Source of the DNA: Gammaproteobacteria bacterium
GTDB taxonomy: Bacteria; Pseudomonadota; Gammaproteobacteria; Nevskiales; Nevskiaceae
DNA length: 64,000 nucleotides
NCBI GenBank assembly: GCA_026398815.1
Contig: JAPLSA010000022.1
Span: forward strand, 1 to 64,000
Reading direction: 5' to 3'
Part shown: in pieces, positions 8,065 through 17,126 of the stretch
Layout of the letters: each line of letters starts with the position of its first letter
Position numbering within the stretch: position 1 is the stretch's first letter
Notes under the pieces: generated by a model
Seen by the model: the letters and a program-made list of their open reading frames with translations, nothing else
The model's database searches: none
What the model was told of the DNA's origin: nothing
Made by a program: the position numbers and the translations under genes

Positions 8065-8955
8065 CTATCGCAGGGTCCCGGACAGATGGACCTTGCCGCC
8101 CTGGGCTTCGACCAAAGAACAGTCGATGCCGTCGGCGCCCTGGACATGGCGCAGGGTCGCGCGGCCCGGCAGCAGCAGCGGCTGGCGGAACTGGATGTCG
8201 AAACGGCGGGGCGCCTCGGGCAGCCTCGGCGACAGTTCGGCCAGCACCCGCGCCTTGGTCCACAGGCCATGGGCGATGGCCCGCTTGAAGCCGAACAGCC
8301 TGGCGGACGTGGCGTACAGGTGGATCGGGTTGAAGTCCTGCGAGATCCGCGCATAGCGGCGGCCGATGTCTTCCGGCGCGCGGATCGTCAGGTACTGGGC
8401 GATGCCCGGTTCCTGCGCCGCGCTGGCCACTGCGGCCGGCGTCCGTATGGCGGCTTCGCCGTCGCGCTTCACGCCCCGGCGCAGCAGCGTCATCGTGGCC
8501 TGCCAGATCACGTCGCCATCGAGATCGCTGAAGCTGATGATCAGGTCCAGTTCCAGGCCGGCTCGCACTTCACGGCTGTCGCCGAGCCGGACCGATGCAT
8601 CGAAGTTCTCGTCGATCGCCAGTTCGCGGCGCGACTCGATGGTGTTGCGGACGTGCACCAGCCCCATCAGCGGCAGCGGAAAGCCGGGCCGGGTCATCAG
8701 GTTCAGGTACAGCGGCGTCGCCAGCACCTGCGGGTAGGTCATGGCGATCTGGTCAGCCCGGGGGAAGCCGCACAGCGCGTTGTAGGCGGCGACGTGCTGG
8801 CGATCGAAGCCGAGGCTGGCGACGCGGACGGTCCACTGCGGGATCTCGACCGGCGATTTCACCTTCCGGGATGCTGACAGCGCGGCGCGTGCGAAGGCGG
8901 GCAACACCGGCGGCAAGGCCGGGAGATCGAAAACGCGGGCAGTCGTGGTGCTCAT
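8065..8955 (-). CDS. MaoC-like hotdog-fold dehydratase
   Basis: This 296-residue protein is of the MaoC/R-hydratase superfamily. The C-terminal half carries the hydratase motif: DIGRRYARISQDFNPIHLYATSARLFGFKRAIAHGLWTKA has the catalytic Asp and His (SQDFNPIH). The N-terminal half looks like a degenerate second hotdog domain. Such proteins hydrate enoyl-CoA or act in fatty-acid and polyhydroxyalkanoate pathways. The substrate cannot be read from sequence. No CoA-ligase or dehydrogenase partner lies next to it. It is the first gene of the leftward run to galU, 87 bp away. Confidence 0.85.
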   Translation of the reverse strand: MSTTTARVFDLPALPPVLPAFARAALSASRKVKSPVEIPQWTVRVASLGFDRQHVAAYNALCGFPRADQIAMTYPQVLATPLYLNLMTRPGFPLPLMGLVHVRNTIESRRELAIDENFDASVRLGDSREVRAGLELDLIISFSDLDGDVIWQATMTLLRRGVKRDGEAAIRTPAAVASAAQEPGIAQYLTIRAPEDIGRRYARISQDFNPIHLYATSARLFGFKRAIAHGLWTKARVLAELSPRLPEAPRRFDIQFRQPLLLPGRATLRHVQGADGIDCSLVEAQGGKVHLSGTLR

Positions 8956-9049
8956 CGGGGTCCGGGAGTCGGCGAATCACTTCGCCGCGCGCGAATGTTA
9001 CGCGCCTTGCTCGGGAAATTGGATATTTTCAGCCGCTTATCAGCGGAAT

Positions 9050-10309
9050 TCAGGGCACGACCGTGTCGATGATCACGCTCACCGGGGCCTCGGAAGCCGT
9101 CGCCCGGCGCGCTTCGGCGCGACCCTCCAGATCGCCCGCCTGCGCCTGCACGCTGCCACCGGCACTGAGCCGCGCGGTGATCACGTACTGCTCGAAAGCC
9201 GACAGCTTCAGCCCCGGCGCCATCGCCATGCTGTCGTCGAGCGTGACGGTCAGCGGCAGGCGGGCATCGGCCAGCCGCTGCACGGCCAGCGGCATCGGCG
9301 GCCCGGACGCCGCCTTGGCGAACACGAACAGGATCGCGCCGGCGGGCACCTTGCCGGCCAAGGCCGGCGCCAGCGCCACCTGCACCCGCAGGCTGACCGC
9401 TGCGGCAGGCGCGGCAGCCGCTGGCCCGGCGGCCGGCGCTTCAGCGGCACTCAGGCCCCGTTCGGCCAGCGCCTTGTCGAGCGCGGCCACCCGTTCGCGC
9501 AGCACGGTGCGCATGTTCTCGTCGAGATCCGGCTGGTCGATCAGCTGCTGCCAGCGGGCGCGCCCGGTCGCATAGTCACCGGCCCCGACCGCGCCGAGAC
9601 CGCCGTACCAGAGCGCCTTCGGATAGGCCGGGTCGAGCTTCAGCGCTTCCTCGAAGCGTTCGGCCGCCGGGCCGCTGACATCCTCGCCACCGGCGAACGC
9701 CAGCGCCTCGCCCTCATCGGCCAGCCAGTCGGCGCGCGGTGCGGCGGCGCGCTTGTTGGCCTCCGCCATCGCGGCGGCGGCTTCGGCGAAGCGCTGGGTG
9801 ACCATGTACGAGCGGCCGAGCATCGACCAGCCCTCGGCGTCGTCGGGATTGGCCTTCAGTCGGGTCGCCAGCTTGTCGACCATCGCAGCGATCGCCGGGT
9901 CGATCGCCGGTGCCGGCGGCGGCCCGGCGGCGATCTGCTGCTGCGTCTCCCAGCCACCGCGCCACAGGTACCAGCCGCTGGCGAACATCGTCAGCAGCAG
10001 CGCCACCAGAACGATCGCGCCCGGACGGCGCTCGACCTTCTGGGCCAGTTCCGGCTCGGTGCCGTCGGCGTCGGTCAGCACCCGGGCATCGAGTTCGGCG
10101 CGCAGCGCGGCAGCTTCATCGGCCGGGATCAGGCCAGCGGCCGTCTCGTTGTCGATCTCGGCGACCCGCAGCCGGTAGGCCGCGACATTGGCGGCGCGGC
10201 GGTTCTGGCGGCTGCCGCCCCGGCTGCGCCACCACGGATGGGTGGCCAGCAGCACGGCCAGCAGCAGCAGGCCGGCCATCGCCAGGCCGGTCAGAAGTGT
10301 CGCGTTCAT
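9050..10309 (-). CDS. ccmI: Cytochrome c maturation protein CcmI (TPR apocytochrome chaperone)
   Basis: CcmI holds apocytochrome c and delivers it to the CcmF/H haem-ligation complex. The 419-residue protein has two N-terminal membrane segments (residues about 5-23, and 101-120 around IVLVALLLTMFASGWYLW) with a cytoplasmic acidic loop (VAEIDNETAAGLI) between them. A periplasmic TPR domain follows (ADDAEGWSMLGRSYMVTQRFAEAAAAM) and a C-terminal beta-rich domain containing AGAILFVFAKAASGPPMPLAV. It is the last gene of the ccm operon. Its ATG overlaps the ccmH stop (ATGA), so translation is probably coupled. Confidence 0.93.
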   Translation of the reverse strand: MNATLLTGLAMAGLLLLAVLLATHPWWRSRGGSRQNRRAANVAAYRLRVAEIDNETAAGLIPADEAAALRAELDARVLTDADGTEPELAQKVERRPGAIVLVALLLTMFASGWYLWRGGWETQQQIAAGPPPAPAIDPAIAAMVDKLATRLKANPDDAEGWSMLGRSYMVTQRFAEAAAAMAEANKRAAAPRADWLADEGEALAFAGGEDVSGPAAERFEEALKLDPAYPKALWYGGLGAVGAGDYATGRARWQQLIDQPDLDENMRTVLRERVAALDKALAERGLSAAEAPAAGPAAAAPAAAVSLRVQVALAPALAGKVPAGAILFVFAKAASGPPMPLAVQRLADARLPLTVTLDDSMAMAPGLKLSAFEQYVITARLSAGGSVQAQAGDLEGRAEARRATASEAPVSVIIDTVVP

Positions 10310-10773
10310 TCGTCGAGCAGTTTCTTCAGCGCCGCGTCATCGACCGGCGGGAGCGGAGCAGCGGCAGCCGCGCGGCGGCTGCCCCGGATCTGGCGCAGCA
10401 GCACCCACAGCGCCAGCAGCACCAGCCCGATCGGCCCGAGCCAGAGCAACCAGGTGCGGGGATCGAACGGCGGCCGGAACAGCACGAAATCACCGTAGCG
10501 GTCGACCAGGTACTGCTTGATTTCCGGGGCCGACTTGCCGGACGCCACCAGCCCGCGCACTTCGTACTTGAGGTCCAGCGCCAGCGGCGCCCGCGATTCG
10601 GCCAGCGATTCGTTCTGGCAGACCAGGCAGCGCAGGTCCGGCAGCAGTTCGGCCAGCCGCGCTTCCTGCTCGCTGCTGAGCGGAATCTCCGGCTTTTCGA
10701 CGGTCACCTGCGCCTCGCTGACGGCGGTCAGCGCCAGTCCGAGCGCAAGCAGCGCCGCCGCCCACGACCTCAC
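10306..10773 (-). CDS. ccmH: Cytochrome c maturation protein CcmH
   Basis: This is the thiol oxidoreductase of the haem-ligation step, reducing the apocytochrome CXXCH disulfide. The 155 residues show a signal/anchor (SWAAALLALGLALTAVSEA), the defining motif LRCLVCQNESLAESRAPLA with the redox cysteines, and a membrane segment near residues 105-124 (WLLWLGPIGLVLLALWVLL). I use the GTG at 10773 as start because it overlaps the ccmG stop as GTGA, the same coupling seen elsewhere in this operon. The longer open frame upstream is an overlap artefact. Confidence 0.95.
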   Translation of the reverse strand: MRSWAAALLALGLALTAVSEAQVTVEKPEIPLSSEQEARLAELLPDLRCLVCQNESLAESRAPLALDLKYEVRGLVASGKSAPEIKQYLVDRYGDFVLFRPPFDPRTWLLWLGPIGLVLLALWVLLRQIRGSRRAAAAAPLPPVDDAALKKLLDE

Positions 10774-11315
10774 GAGCCGGCTCCGAGCAGCGGCTTGAAA
10801 TCGTGCTCGAAGGCTTCCGGCGTCAATGGTCCGACGTGCTTGTGCAGCACCCGGCCATCGGCGCCGACCAGGAAGGTTTCCGGCACGCCGTAGACGCCGA
10901 AGTCGATGCCGGCCCGGCCGTCGAGGTCGACGAGGATCGGCGCATACGGATTGCCCCGGGCCGCCAGCCACTGGCTGACATCAGCCTGGGCGTCCTTGTA
11001 GTCGACGCCGACCAGGGTCACCACGCCCTGGCGGGCCAGCGTCATCAGGTAGGGGTGTTCGACCTGGCAGCCGGCGCACCAGCTGGCGAAGAAATTGACC
11101 AGATACGGCTTGCCGGCGAAGGCGGCATTGCCGAGCCGTTGCGGCGCGGCAACTGCCGTATCGGCCGCCGCTGGCGCGGCCAGCACCGGCAGATCGAAGG
11201 CCGGCGCGGCCTTGCCGATCAGCGGGCTCGGCAGCAGCCGGGGATCGCGGTTCAGGCCAACCGCGAAGAAGCCGATCAGCACCGCCAGCACCACCAGGGG
11301 AATCGCGTAGCGCAT
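10770..11315 (-). CDS. ccmG: Thiol:disulfide interchange protein CcmG/DsbE
   Basis: This membrane-anchored periplasmic thioredoxin works with CcmH to keep apocytochrome cysteines reduced. The ATG at 11315 gives 181 residues: an N-terminal anchor (YAIPLVVLAVLIGFFAVGLNRD), then a thioredoxin fold with the active site FFASWCAGCQVEHP and the cis-Pro region YGVPETFLV. An alanine-rich insert (AAPAAADTAVAAPQ) precedes the fold and is a little longer than in enterobacterial CcmG. It lies 10 bp after ccmF. Confidence 0.95.
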   Translation of the reverse strand: MRYAIPLVVLAVLIGFFAVGLNRDPRLLPSPLIGKAAPAFDLPVLAAPAAADTAVAAPQRLGNAAFAGKPYLVNFFASWCAGCQVEHPYLMTLARQGVVTLVGVDYKDAQADVSQWLAARGNPYAPILVDLDGRAGIDFGVYGVPETFLVGADGRVLHKHVGPLTPEAFEHDFKPLLGAGS

Positions 11316-11325
11316 CGGGACTCCG

Positions 11326-13302
11326 TCAGGCTGCCTGGGTGCCGCCGTCGACCGCGAGCCGGCGGTCCGCCGCCTTCGCAAGGCGATAGCGCCGATCGCT
11401 GGCGGCCAGACAGCCACCGAGGAACATCAGCACGCCGCCGAGCCAGATCAGCCGGATCATCGGCTTGACATAGATGCGCAGGCTCCACGAGCCGTCCTCG
11501 AAGCCTTCGCCGAGCGAAACATAGAGATCGCGCAGCAAGGTGGCGTCGACCGCCGACTCGGTCATGACATTGCGCTGCGACGGGTAGAAGCGCTTCTGCG
11601 GGTACAGCGTGGTCACCGAGTGGTCGCCGCGCTCGATCGTCACCTCGCCCTGCTGGGCGATGAAGTTCGGTCCCTTGGCCTCGGTGGCGCCGACGAAGCC
11701 GAAGCTGAAATCGCCGATCTCGGTGCGAGCGTTCGGCGCCAGCCGCACGTCCTTCTCGTAGCCGTAGCTGATCACGAAGGCAACGCCGAGCGCCCAGACG
11801 CCAAGGCCGGCGTGGGCCAAGGTCATGCCCCAGCTGGCGCGCGGCACCGAAGCCAGACCGGCAGCGAACGAGGGCTTGGCGCGAATCCGCCGCGAGACAT
11901 CCTGCGCCGCCGCGACGATGGTCCAGGCGCCGAGCAGGCCGCCGGTCACCGCCAGCAGCGCGGCCCGACCGTGCAGCGCCAGCGGCACGACGATCGCGAA
12001 GGCCACCGCGAACAGCGCCGGCATCTTCAGGCGCTGCCAGGTTTCGCCGGCCCGGCCCTTCTTCCACGGCACCACGGCGCCGAAGCCGACCAGCACGAAC
12101 AGCGGCACCATCAGCGGCAGGAACACGGCATTGAAGTACGGCGGGCCGACCGAAATCTTGCCAAGCTTCAGCGCATCGATGACCAGCGGGTACAGCGTGC
12201 CGACCAGGATCGCCGCGCAGGCCACGACCAGGAACACGTTGTTCAGCAGCAGCAGGCCTTCACGCGAGAACAGGTGCAGCTCGCCGACCGTCGCCAGCTT
12301 CGGCGCCCGCCATGCGTACAGAGTCAGCGCGCTGCCGGTGACCAGCGCCATGAAGATCAGGATGAACAGGCCGCGCGCCGGATCGCTGGCGAAGGCATGC
12401 ACTGACACCAGCACGCCGGAACGAACCAGGAAGGTGCCGAGCAGCGACAGCGAGAAGGTCAGGATTGCCAGCAGCACGGTCCAGCTTTTCAGCAGGCCGC
12501 GCTTTTCGGTGACCGCCAGCGAATGGATCAGCGCGGTGCCGGCCAGCCACGGCATGAACGAGGCGTTTTCGACCGGATCCCAGAACCACCAGCCGCCCCA
12601 ACCCAGCTCGTTGTAGGCCCACCAGGACCCGAGCGTGATGCCCAAGGTCAGGAACATCCAGGCAGTGGTCGTCCACGGCCGAGTCCAGCGCGCCCAGGCG
12701 GCGTCGAGCTTGCCGGTGATCAGTGCCGCGACCGCGAACGCGAACGCCACGCTGAAGCCGACATAGCCCATGTAGAGCGTCGGCGGATGGATCGCCAGGC
12801 CAAAGTCCTGCAGCAGCGGATTGAGATCGCGGCCCTGCAGCGGCACCGGGAACAGGCGCTCGAAGGGGTTGGAGGTCAAGAGCATGAACAGCAGCAGGCC
12901 GGTGCTGATGACGCCGAGGACGGCGATCACCAGCGCGCTGAGTTCGGCCGGAATCCGCCGGTTGAACACCGACACCGCGAAGGTCCAGCCGGACAGCATC
13001 AGCATCCACAGCAGCAGCGAGCCCTCGTGCGCCCCCCAGACCGCTGACACCCGGTAGATCATCGGCAGGTCGGTATGGGCGTTCTGCGCGACGTAGGCGA
13101 CCGAGAAATCGGTGTTGATGAAGGCGATCGTCAGGCAGGCGTAGGCGAACGCGATGCAGAAGAACTGCGCCTGCGCGGCCGAGCCGGCGAAGGCCAGCAG
13201 CTTGGCATCGCGACGCTGGTAGCCGAGCAGCGGCGCGACGGTCTGCAGAAAGGCGATGCCGAGCGCCAGAATCAGCGCGAAATGGCCGAGTTCCGGAATC
13301 AC
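11326..13302 (-). CDS. ccmF: Cytochrome c haem lyase subunit CcmF
   Basis: CcmF is the integral membrane core of the haem ligation complex. It takes haem from holo-CcmE and attaches it to the apocytochrome. The 658 residues contain about 15 hydrophobic segments and the tryptophan-rich WWD haem-handling motif GWGGWWFWDPVENASFMPWL. Conserved histidines lie nearby (YRVSAVWGAHEGSLLLW and GLAIHPPTLYMGYVG). The length matches the family. Its ATG overlaps the ccmE stop (ATGA). Confidence 0.97.
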   Translation of the reverse strand: MIPELGHFALILALGIAFLQTVAPLLGYQRRDAKLLAFAGSAAQAQFFCIAFAYACLTIAFINTDFSVAYVAQNAHTDLPMIYRVSAVWGAHEGSLLLWMLMLSGWTFAVSVFNRRIPAELSALVIAVLGVISTGLLLFMLLTSNPFERLFPVPLQGRDLNPLLQDFGLAIHPPTLYMGYVGFSVAFAFAVAALITGKLDAAWARWTRPWTTTAWMFLTLGITLGSWWAYNELGWGGWWFWDPVENASFMPWLAGTALIHSLAVTEKRGLLKSWTVLLAILTFSLSLLGTFLVRSGVLVSVHAFASDPARGLFILIFMALVTGSALTLYAWRAPKLATVGELHLFSREGLLLLNNVFLVVACAAILVGTLYPLVIDALKLGKISVGPPYFNAVFLPLMVPLFVLVGFGAVVPWKKGRAGETWQRLKMPALFAVAFAIVVPLALHGRAALLAVTGGLLGAWTIVAAAQDVSRRIRAKPSFAAGLASVPRASWGMTLAHAGLGVWALGVAFVISYGYEKDVRLAPNARTEIGDFSFGFVGATEAKGPNFIAQQGEVTIERGDHSVTTLYPQKRFYPSQRNVMTESAVDATLLRDLYVSLGEGFEDGSWSLRIYVKPMIRLIWLGGVLMFLGGCLAASDRRYRLAKAADRRLAVDGGTQAA

Positions 13303-13778
13303 GACGCGGCCACCGTCTTGTCGACCGCCTTGAAGGGCATGCAGGAATGCTTGCCAGTGTCCGGGTTGCCCTTCAGTGCGTCGGCCACCTGCGGCGGCAT
13401 GTAGTTCTCGTCGTGCTTGGCGAGGATGCGGGTGGCGATAAACACGTGCTCGGCATTCATGTAGCCGTCGGCGACCACGCCCTGCCCTTCGCGGAACAGG
13501 TCCGGCAGCACGCCTTCGTAGCGGACCGGGATGTTCTTCGCGCAGTCGGCGACCCGGAACTCCACCTTCAGGCCTTCGCCTCGGGTCAGGCTGCCGGTCT
13601 CGACCAGACCACCCAGCTGGGCCGCCGCGCCGACCGGCACGGTGCCGGCCACGAGGTCGCTCGGCGTGTAGAAATACATCATGTTCTTGCGGAAGGCGGT
13701 GAAGCCGAGCGTGGCGGCCACACCGACCCCGATCAGCAAGGCAGCCACACCGAGCAGCCGCTGGTTACGCTTGGTCAT
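13299..13778 (-). CDS. ccmE: Haem chaperone CcmE
   Basis: CcmE covalently holds haem in the periplasm between CcmC and CcmF. The 159 residues comprise an N-terminal membrane anchor (LLGVAALLIGVGVAATLGFTAF) and an OB-fold domain. The haem-attaching histidine is in ILAKHDENYMPP. The C-terminal tail is less conserved (DTGKHSCMPFKAVDK). Its start overlaps the ccmD stop by the ATGA arrangement. Confidence 0.97.
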   Translation of the reverse strand: MTKRNQRLLGVAALLIGVGVAATLGFTAFRKNMMYFYTPSDLVAGTVPVGAAAQLGGLVETGSLTRGEGLKVEFRVADCAKNIPVRYEGVLPDLFREGQGVVADGYMNAEHVFIATRILAKHDENYMPPQVADALKGNPDTGKHSCMPFKAVDKTVAAS

Positions 13779-13924
13779 TCCTGGAAATCCTCGTCGGGCG
13801 CGTCCTCAGACAAACGCCGCTGCAAATCGTTGCGCGTCAGCCACGGGCTGAGCCAGTTCCAGAGCAGCAGCGCGGCGGTCAGGCCGTAGCTGGTCCAGAT
13901 GAAGATGGCGTGCTTCTCGTTCAT
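13775..13924 (-). CDS. ccmD: Haem exporter protein CcmD (49 aa)
   Basis: This tiny membrane protein stabilises the CcmABC-CcmE complex that releases holo-CcmE. I found it by reading the gap between ccmC and ccmE: MNEKHAIFIWTSYG, then one membrane segment TAALLLWNWLSPW, and a basic-to-acidic tail (RNDLQRRLSEDAPDEDFQE). Both ends fit the operon: its ATG overlaps the ccmC stop and its TGA overlaps the ccmE ATG. The length, single N-terminal transmembrane helix and gene position are all diagnostic despite weak sequence conservation. Confidence 0.93.
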   Translation of the reverse strand: MNEKHAIFIWTSYGLTAALLLWNWLSPWLTRNDLQRRLSEDAPDEDFQE

Positions 13925-14730
13925 GTCCGATCCCCGCGCTTGGCCGTGCCCGGCCCTCCCGCCAGCGGTCGGGCGTTCGGCAGATCAGCCGGCAACGCGA
14001 TCTCCCTCACCCACTTCGCCCGGCGCTCGCGCAGCAGCACACCGTTCTGCATCCGGCGCAGCCAGACGGCGCCGAAGAAAAGGTAGTTGCCGGCCATCGA
14101 CAGCAGCAGCGGCTTGAGCATGCTGGGCGCCATCTTGGGATTGGCGATCGCTTCGGCGCTGAGCAGGGTCGAGCCCTGGTGTAGCGAGTTCCACCACTGC
14201 ACCGAGTAGTGAACGATCGGCACGTTGACGACGCCGACCAGCGCCAGCCAGGCACAGGCCCGGGCCGCCATTCGGGCGTCGGAATAGGCCTGCTGCAGGC
14301 CGATCACGCCGAGGTAGAGGAACAGCAGCACCAGTTCGGAGGTCAGCCGCGCGTCCCAGACCCAGTAGGCGCCCCAGGTCGGCTTGCCCCAGAGCATGCC
14401 GGTGACCAGCGCCAGTGCCGTGAAGCTGGCGCCGATCGGCGCTGCCGACACCACCGCCACCTCGGCCAGCTTCATGCGCCAGATCAGCGCGATCGCGCCG
14501 GCCACCGACATAGCCGTGTAGATCGACAGGCTCAGCGCCGCCGCCGGCACGTGCACGTAGATGATCCGGAACGCATCGCCCTGCTGGTAATCGGCGGGCG
14601 CGACGAACAGGCCCAGCCAGACAGCCCAGCCGATCAGCAGCAGCCCGGACACCAGCAGCCACGGCGCAAGCCGGTCGGCGAAACGGTAGAAGCTGGGCGG
14701 CGAGGCCAGTCGGTGAAACCAGGTCCACAT
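13921..14730 (-). CDS. ccmC: Haem transporter/handling protein CcmC
   Basis: CcmC presents haem to CcmE on the periplasmic side. The family WWD motif is WGKPTWGAYWVWDARLTSELVL, and the axial histidines lie in IYVHVPAAALS and VPIVHYSVQWWNSLHQG. The ATG at 14730 (MWTWFHRLASPPSFY) gives 269 residues and six membrane segments. The frame is open to 14802, but those residues do not look like CcmC. It is followed at once by ccmD. A 156-bp gap separates it from ccmB, the only sizeable gap in the operon; nothing else recognisable lies there. Confidence 0.96.
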   Translation of the reverse strand: MWTWFHRLASPPSFYRFADRLAPWLLVSGLLLIGWAVWLGLFVAPADYQQGDAFRIIYVHVPAAALSLSIYTAMSVAGAIALIWRMKLAEVAVVSAAPIGASFTALALVTGMLWGKPTWGAYWVWDARLTSELVLLFLYLGVIGLQQAYSDARMAARACAWLALVGVVNVPIVHYSVQWWNSLHQGSTLLSAEAIANPKMAPSMLKPLLLSMAGNYLFFGAVWLRRMQNGVLLRERRAKWVREIALPADLPNARPLAGGPGTAKRGDRT

Positions 14731-14886
14731 GGTCCGGGCGCGGTCCTGCAGGGTTCGGATGGGAGACGGATGACGCGAGGCGGGCATTTCGCGCCGGCGC
14801 ATTATGCCCGTTCCCCCCGCCGGCCCGAATGAACATCGGGTGAGGTTCTCAGACCCGCCGATCCCGTCCGCCGGGCCCGGCCGAAG

Positions 14887-15552
14887 TCAGCCGAGCGCGT
14901 TGCGCAGCGCGCCGGCGGCGGCCATCGGCAGCAGGGTCAGGCTCAGGGCCAGCAGCGCGCCGAGGAAATACAGCGGCGCATCCGGCGGCAGGCCGGCGGC
15001 CGCCGCCCGCACTGCGCCGCCGCCGAAGATCACCGCCGGCGTCATCAGCGGCAGCACCAGGATCGGCAGCATCAGCCCGGCGCGCGGCGCGCCGACGGTC
15101 AGCGCTGCCGCGAAGCCGCCGGTGAAGATCAAGGTCGGCGTGCCGAGCAGCAGGCTCCAGAACAGGATCGCCACCGGGCCGGGCTCAAGCCCCAGCCCGA
15201 GCCCGAGCAGTGGCGAGGCCAGCACCAGCGGCGCGGCGGTCAGCAGCCACTGGGCAGCCAGCTTGGCGGCGATCAGCAGCGCCAGCGGCGCGTCGGCGAT
15301 CAGCATCTGCTCCAGGCTGCCATCGTCGAGATCGGCCCGGAACAGCCGCTCCACGCCGAGCAGCGCGGCCAGCAGCGCGCCGACCCAGATGATGGCCGGC
15401 GCGAACACCTTCAGCGCCGGCGATTCCGGGGCGATGCCGAGCGGAAACAGCAGCGCGACGATGCCGTAGAAGACCAGCGGCTGGACCCATTCGGCGCGCC
15501 GGCGCAGGGCGATGCGCAGTTCGCGGCGGAACACGGCGACGGCGGCGCTCAT
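14887..15552 (-). CDS. ccmB: ABC transporter permease CcmB
   Basis: CcmB is the membrane subunit of the CcmAB ABC transporter, which uses ATP to release holo-CcmE from CcmC. The ATG at 15552 gives 221 residues (MSAAVAVFRRELRIALRRRA) with six hydrophobic segments. The conserved stretch is GSLEQMLIADAPLALLIAAKL. The start overlaps the ccmA stop (ATGA). Alanine and leucine content is very high, as expected at this GC level. Confidence 0.95.
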   Translation of the reverse strand: MSAAVAVFRRELRIALRRRAEWVQPLVFYGIVALLFPLGIAPESPALKVFAPAIIWVGALLAALLGVERLFRADLDDGSLEQMLIADAPLALLIAAKLAAQWLLTAAPLVLASPLLGLGLGLEPGPVAILFWSLLLGTPTLIFTGGFAAALTVGAPRAGLMLPILVLPLMTPAVIFGGGAVRAAAAGLPPDAPLYFLGALLALSLTLLPMAAAGALRNALG

Positions 15553-16148
15553 GCGGCGGCGCTCAGGTCCAGATGGCGCAGGCTCGGCAGCTCGCCGGGC
15601 AGCGGCTGGTGGCTGGTCACCAGCACCGCACCGCCGCCGGCCAGGTGCCGGCCGAGCAGTTCGGCGAACAGCGCCAGCCCCTGCACGTCGAGCCCGGCCA
15701 GAGGCTCGTCGAGAAACCACCAGCGGCGCGGCACGGCGACCAAGCGGGCCAGCGCGGCACGCCGCTTCTGGCCGGTCGACAGCTGACCGGAGGGCCGGTT
15801 CTGCTGCGGCTTCAGCAGGCCGACCGCCGCCAGCGCGGCGCGCGGATCATCGAGCCGCTCGCCGTTCAGCGCCGCCCAGAACTGCAGGTTCTCGAGCGCC
15901 GACAGACTGGGGTTCAGCGCGTTCTTGTGACCCACCCAGTGCCGCTCGCGCGTTTCCGGCTGTGGCGCGATGCGGCCGCTGTCGGCCCGACGCAGGCCGC
16001 ACAGCACTTCCAGCAGCGAGGTCTTGCCGGCGCCATTGCGGCCGAGGATGTGCAGCACCTCGCCGGCGGCGACCGAAAAGCTGAGGCCATCGAGCACGAC
16101 CCGATCGCCACGGCTGACGACGAGCTGGTGGACTTCGAGGCGGGACAT
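15549..16148 (-). CDS. ccmA: Haem exporter ATP-binding protein CcmA
   Basis: This is the ATPase of the CcmAB(CD) transporter and the first gene of the ccm operon. The 199-residue ABC domain shows Walker A (GRNGAGKTS), the ABC signature as LSTGQKRRAALARL, and Walker B (RWWFLDEPLAGLD). The Q-loop region has WVGHKNALNPSLSALENL, typical of CcmA. The gene is divergent from folD across 119 bp, which must hold the ccm promoter. Confidence 0.96.
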   Translation of the reverse strand: MSRLEVHQLVVSRGDRVVLDGLSFSVAAGEVLHILGRNGAGKTSLLEVLCGLRRADSGRIAPQPETRERHWVGHKNALNPSLSALENLQFWAALNGERLDDPRAALAAVGLLKPQQNRPSGQLSTGQKRRAALARLVAVPRRWWFLDEPLAGLDVQGLALFAELLGRHLAGGGAVLVTSHQPLPGELPSLRHLDLSAAA

Positions 16149-16267
16149 GGACGGCGCGGATCAGCGTTCTGGCACGGGCGGCGCAGTGTACGTGAAGGCC
16201 TCCGGGCACAAGGGCCAGCCCCCGTCATGCGAGAATCCGCGCCCACCCAGCAGCGGAGCGAACAGGC

Positions 16268-17125
16268 GTGACGGCACAACTCATCGACGGCAAAGCGGTG
16301 GCAGCGCAGGTCCATGAGCGGGTCCGCCAGGCGGTCGCCGCGCGGGTCGCGGCCGGCCATCGCGCGCCGGCGCTGGCCACGGTGCTGGTCGGTGCCGATC
16401 CGGCCTCGGAAATCTACGTCCGCAACAAGCGCCTGACCTGCGAAAAGATCGGCATCCGCTCGGTGCCGAACCATCTCGACGCCACGGTCAGCGAGGCGGA
16501 GCTGCTGGCCGTGGTCGACCGGCTCAATGCCGACGACGGCATCGACGGCATCCTCGTGCAGCTGCCGCTGCCGAAGCACATCGACGCCGACAAGGTCATC
16601 GAGCGCATCCGGCCGGACAAGGACGTCGACGGCTTCCATCCGTACAACTTCGGCCGTCTGGCCCAGAAGACGCCGACCTTGCGGCCGTGCACGCCCTGGG
16701 GCTGTGTCGAACTGCTGAAATCGACCGGCGTGCCGCTGGCCGGCAAGCGGGCGCTGGTGGTCGGCCAGTCGAACATCGTCGGCCGGCCGATGGCGCTCGA
16801 ACTGCTGCTGCTCGGCTGCACGGTGACCGTCGCCCACAGCCGCACCCGCGATCTGGCCGAGGAAGTCGGCCGCGCCGAGATCCTGGTGGTCGGCACCGGC
16901 ATTCCGGAGATGATCAAGGGCGCGTGGCTGCGCGACGGCGCGATCGTCATCGACGTCGGCATCAACCGTCTGCCGACCGGCAAGCTGTGCGGCGATGTCG
17001 AGTTCGCGGCGGCCGCCGAACGCGCCGCGTTCATCACGCCGGTGCCGGGTGGCGTCGGACCGATGACCGTGGCGATGCTGATGGACAACACGCTGACCGC
17101 CGCGCGGCTGCGCGCCGGCGGCTGA
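16268..17125 (+). CDS. folD: Bifunctional methylenetetrahydrofolate dehydrogenase/cyclohydrolase
   Basis: FolD interconverts 5,10-methylene-, 5,10-methenyl- and 10-formyl-tetrahydrofolate with NADP. The 285 residues start at a GTG. The substrate site shows [17 protein letters not shown], with the catalytic Lys and nearby Tyr, and [14 protein letters not shown]. The dinucleotide domain shows [17 protein letters not shown] and ends [18 protein letters not shown]. The neighbouring formate dehydrogenase operon makes a shared formate/one-carbon context possible, but folD is convergent with the regulator gene (1 bp between stops) and not part of that operon. Confidence 0.97.
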   Translation: MTAQLIDGKAVAAQVHERVRQAVAARVAAGHRAPALATVLVGADPASEIYVRNKRLTCEKIGIRSVPNHLDATVSEAELLAVVDRLNADDGIDGILVQLPLPKHIDADKVIERIRPDKDVDGFHPYNFGRLAQKTPTLRPCTPWGCVELLKSTGVPLAGKRALVVGQSNIVGRPMALELLLLGCTVTVAHSRTRDLAEEVGRAEILVVGTGIPEMIKGAWLRDGAIVIDVGINRLPTGKLCGDVEFAAAAERAAFITPVPGGVGPMTVAMLMDNTLTAARLRAGG

Positions 17126-17126
17126 T

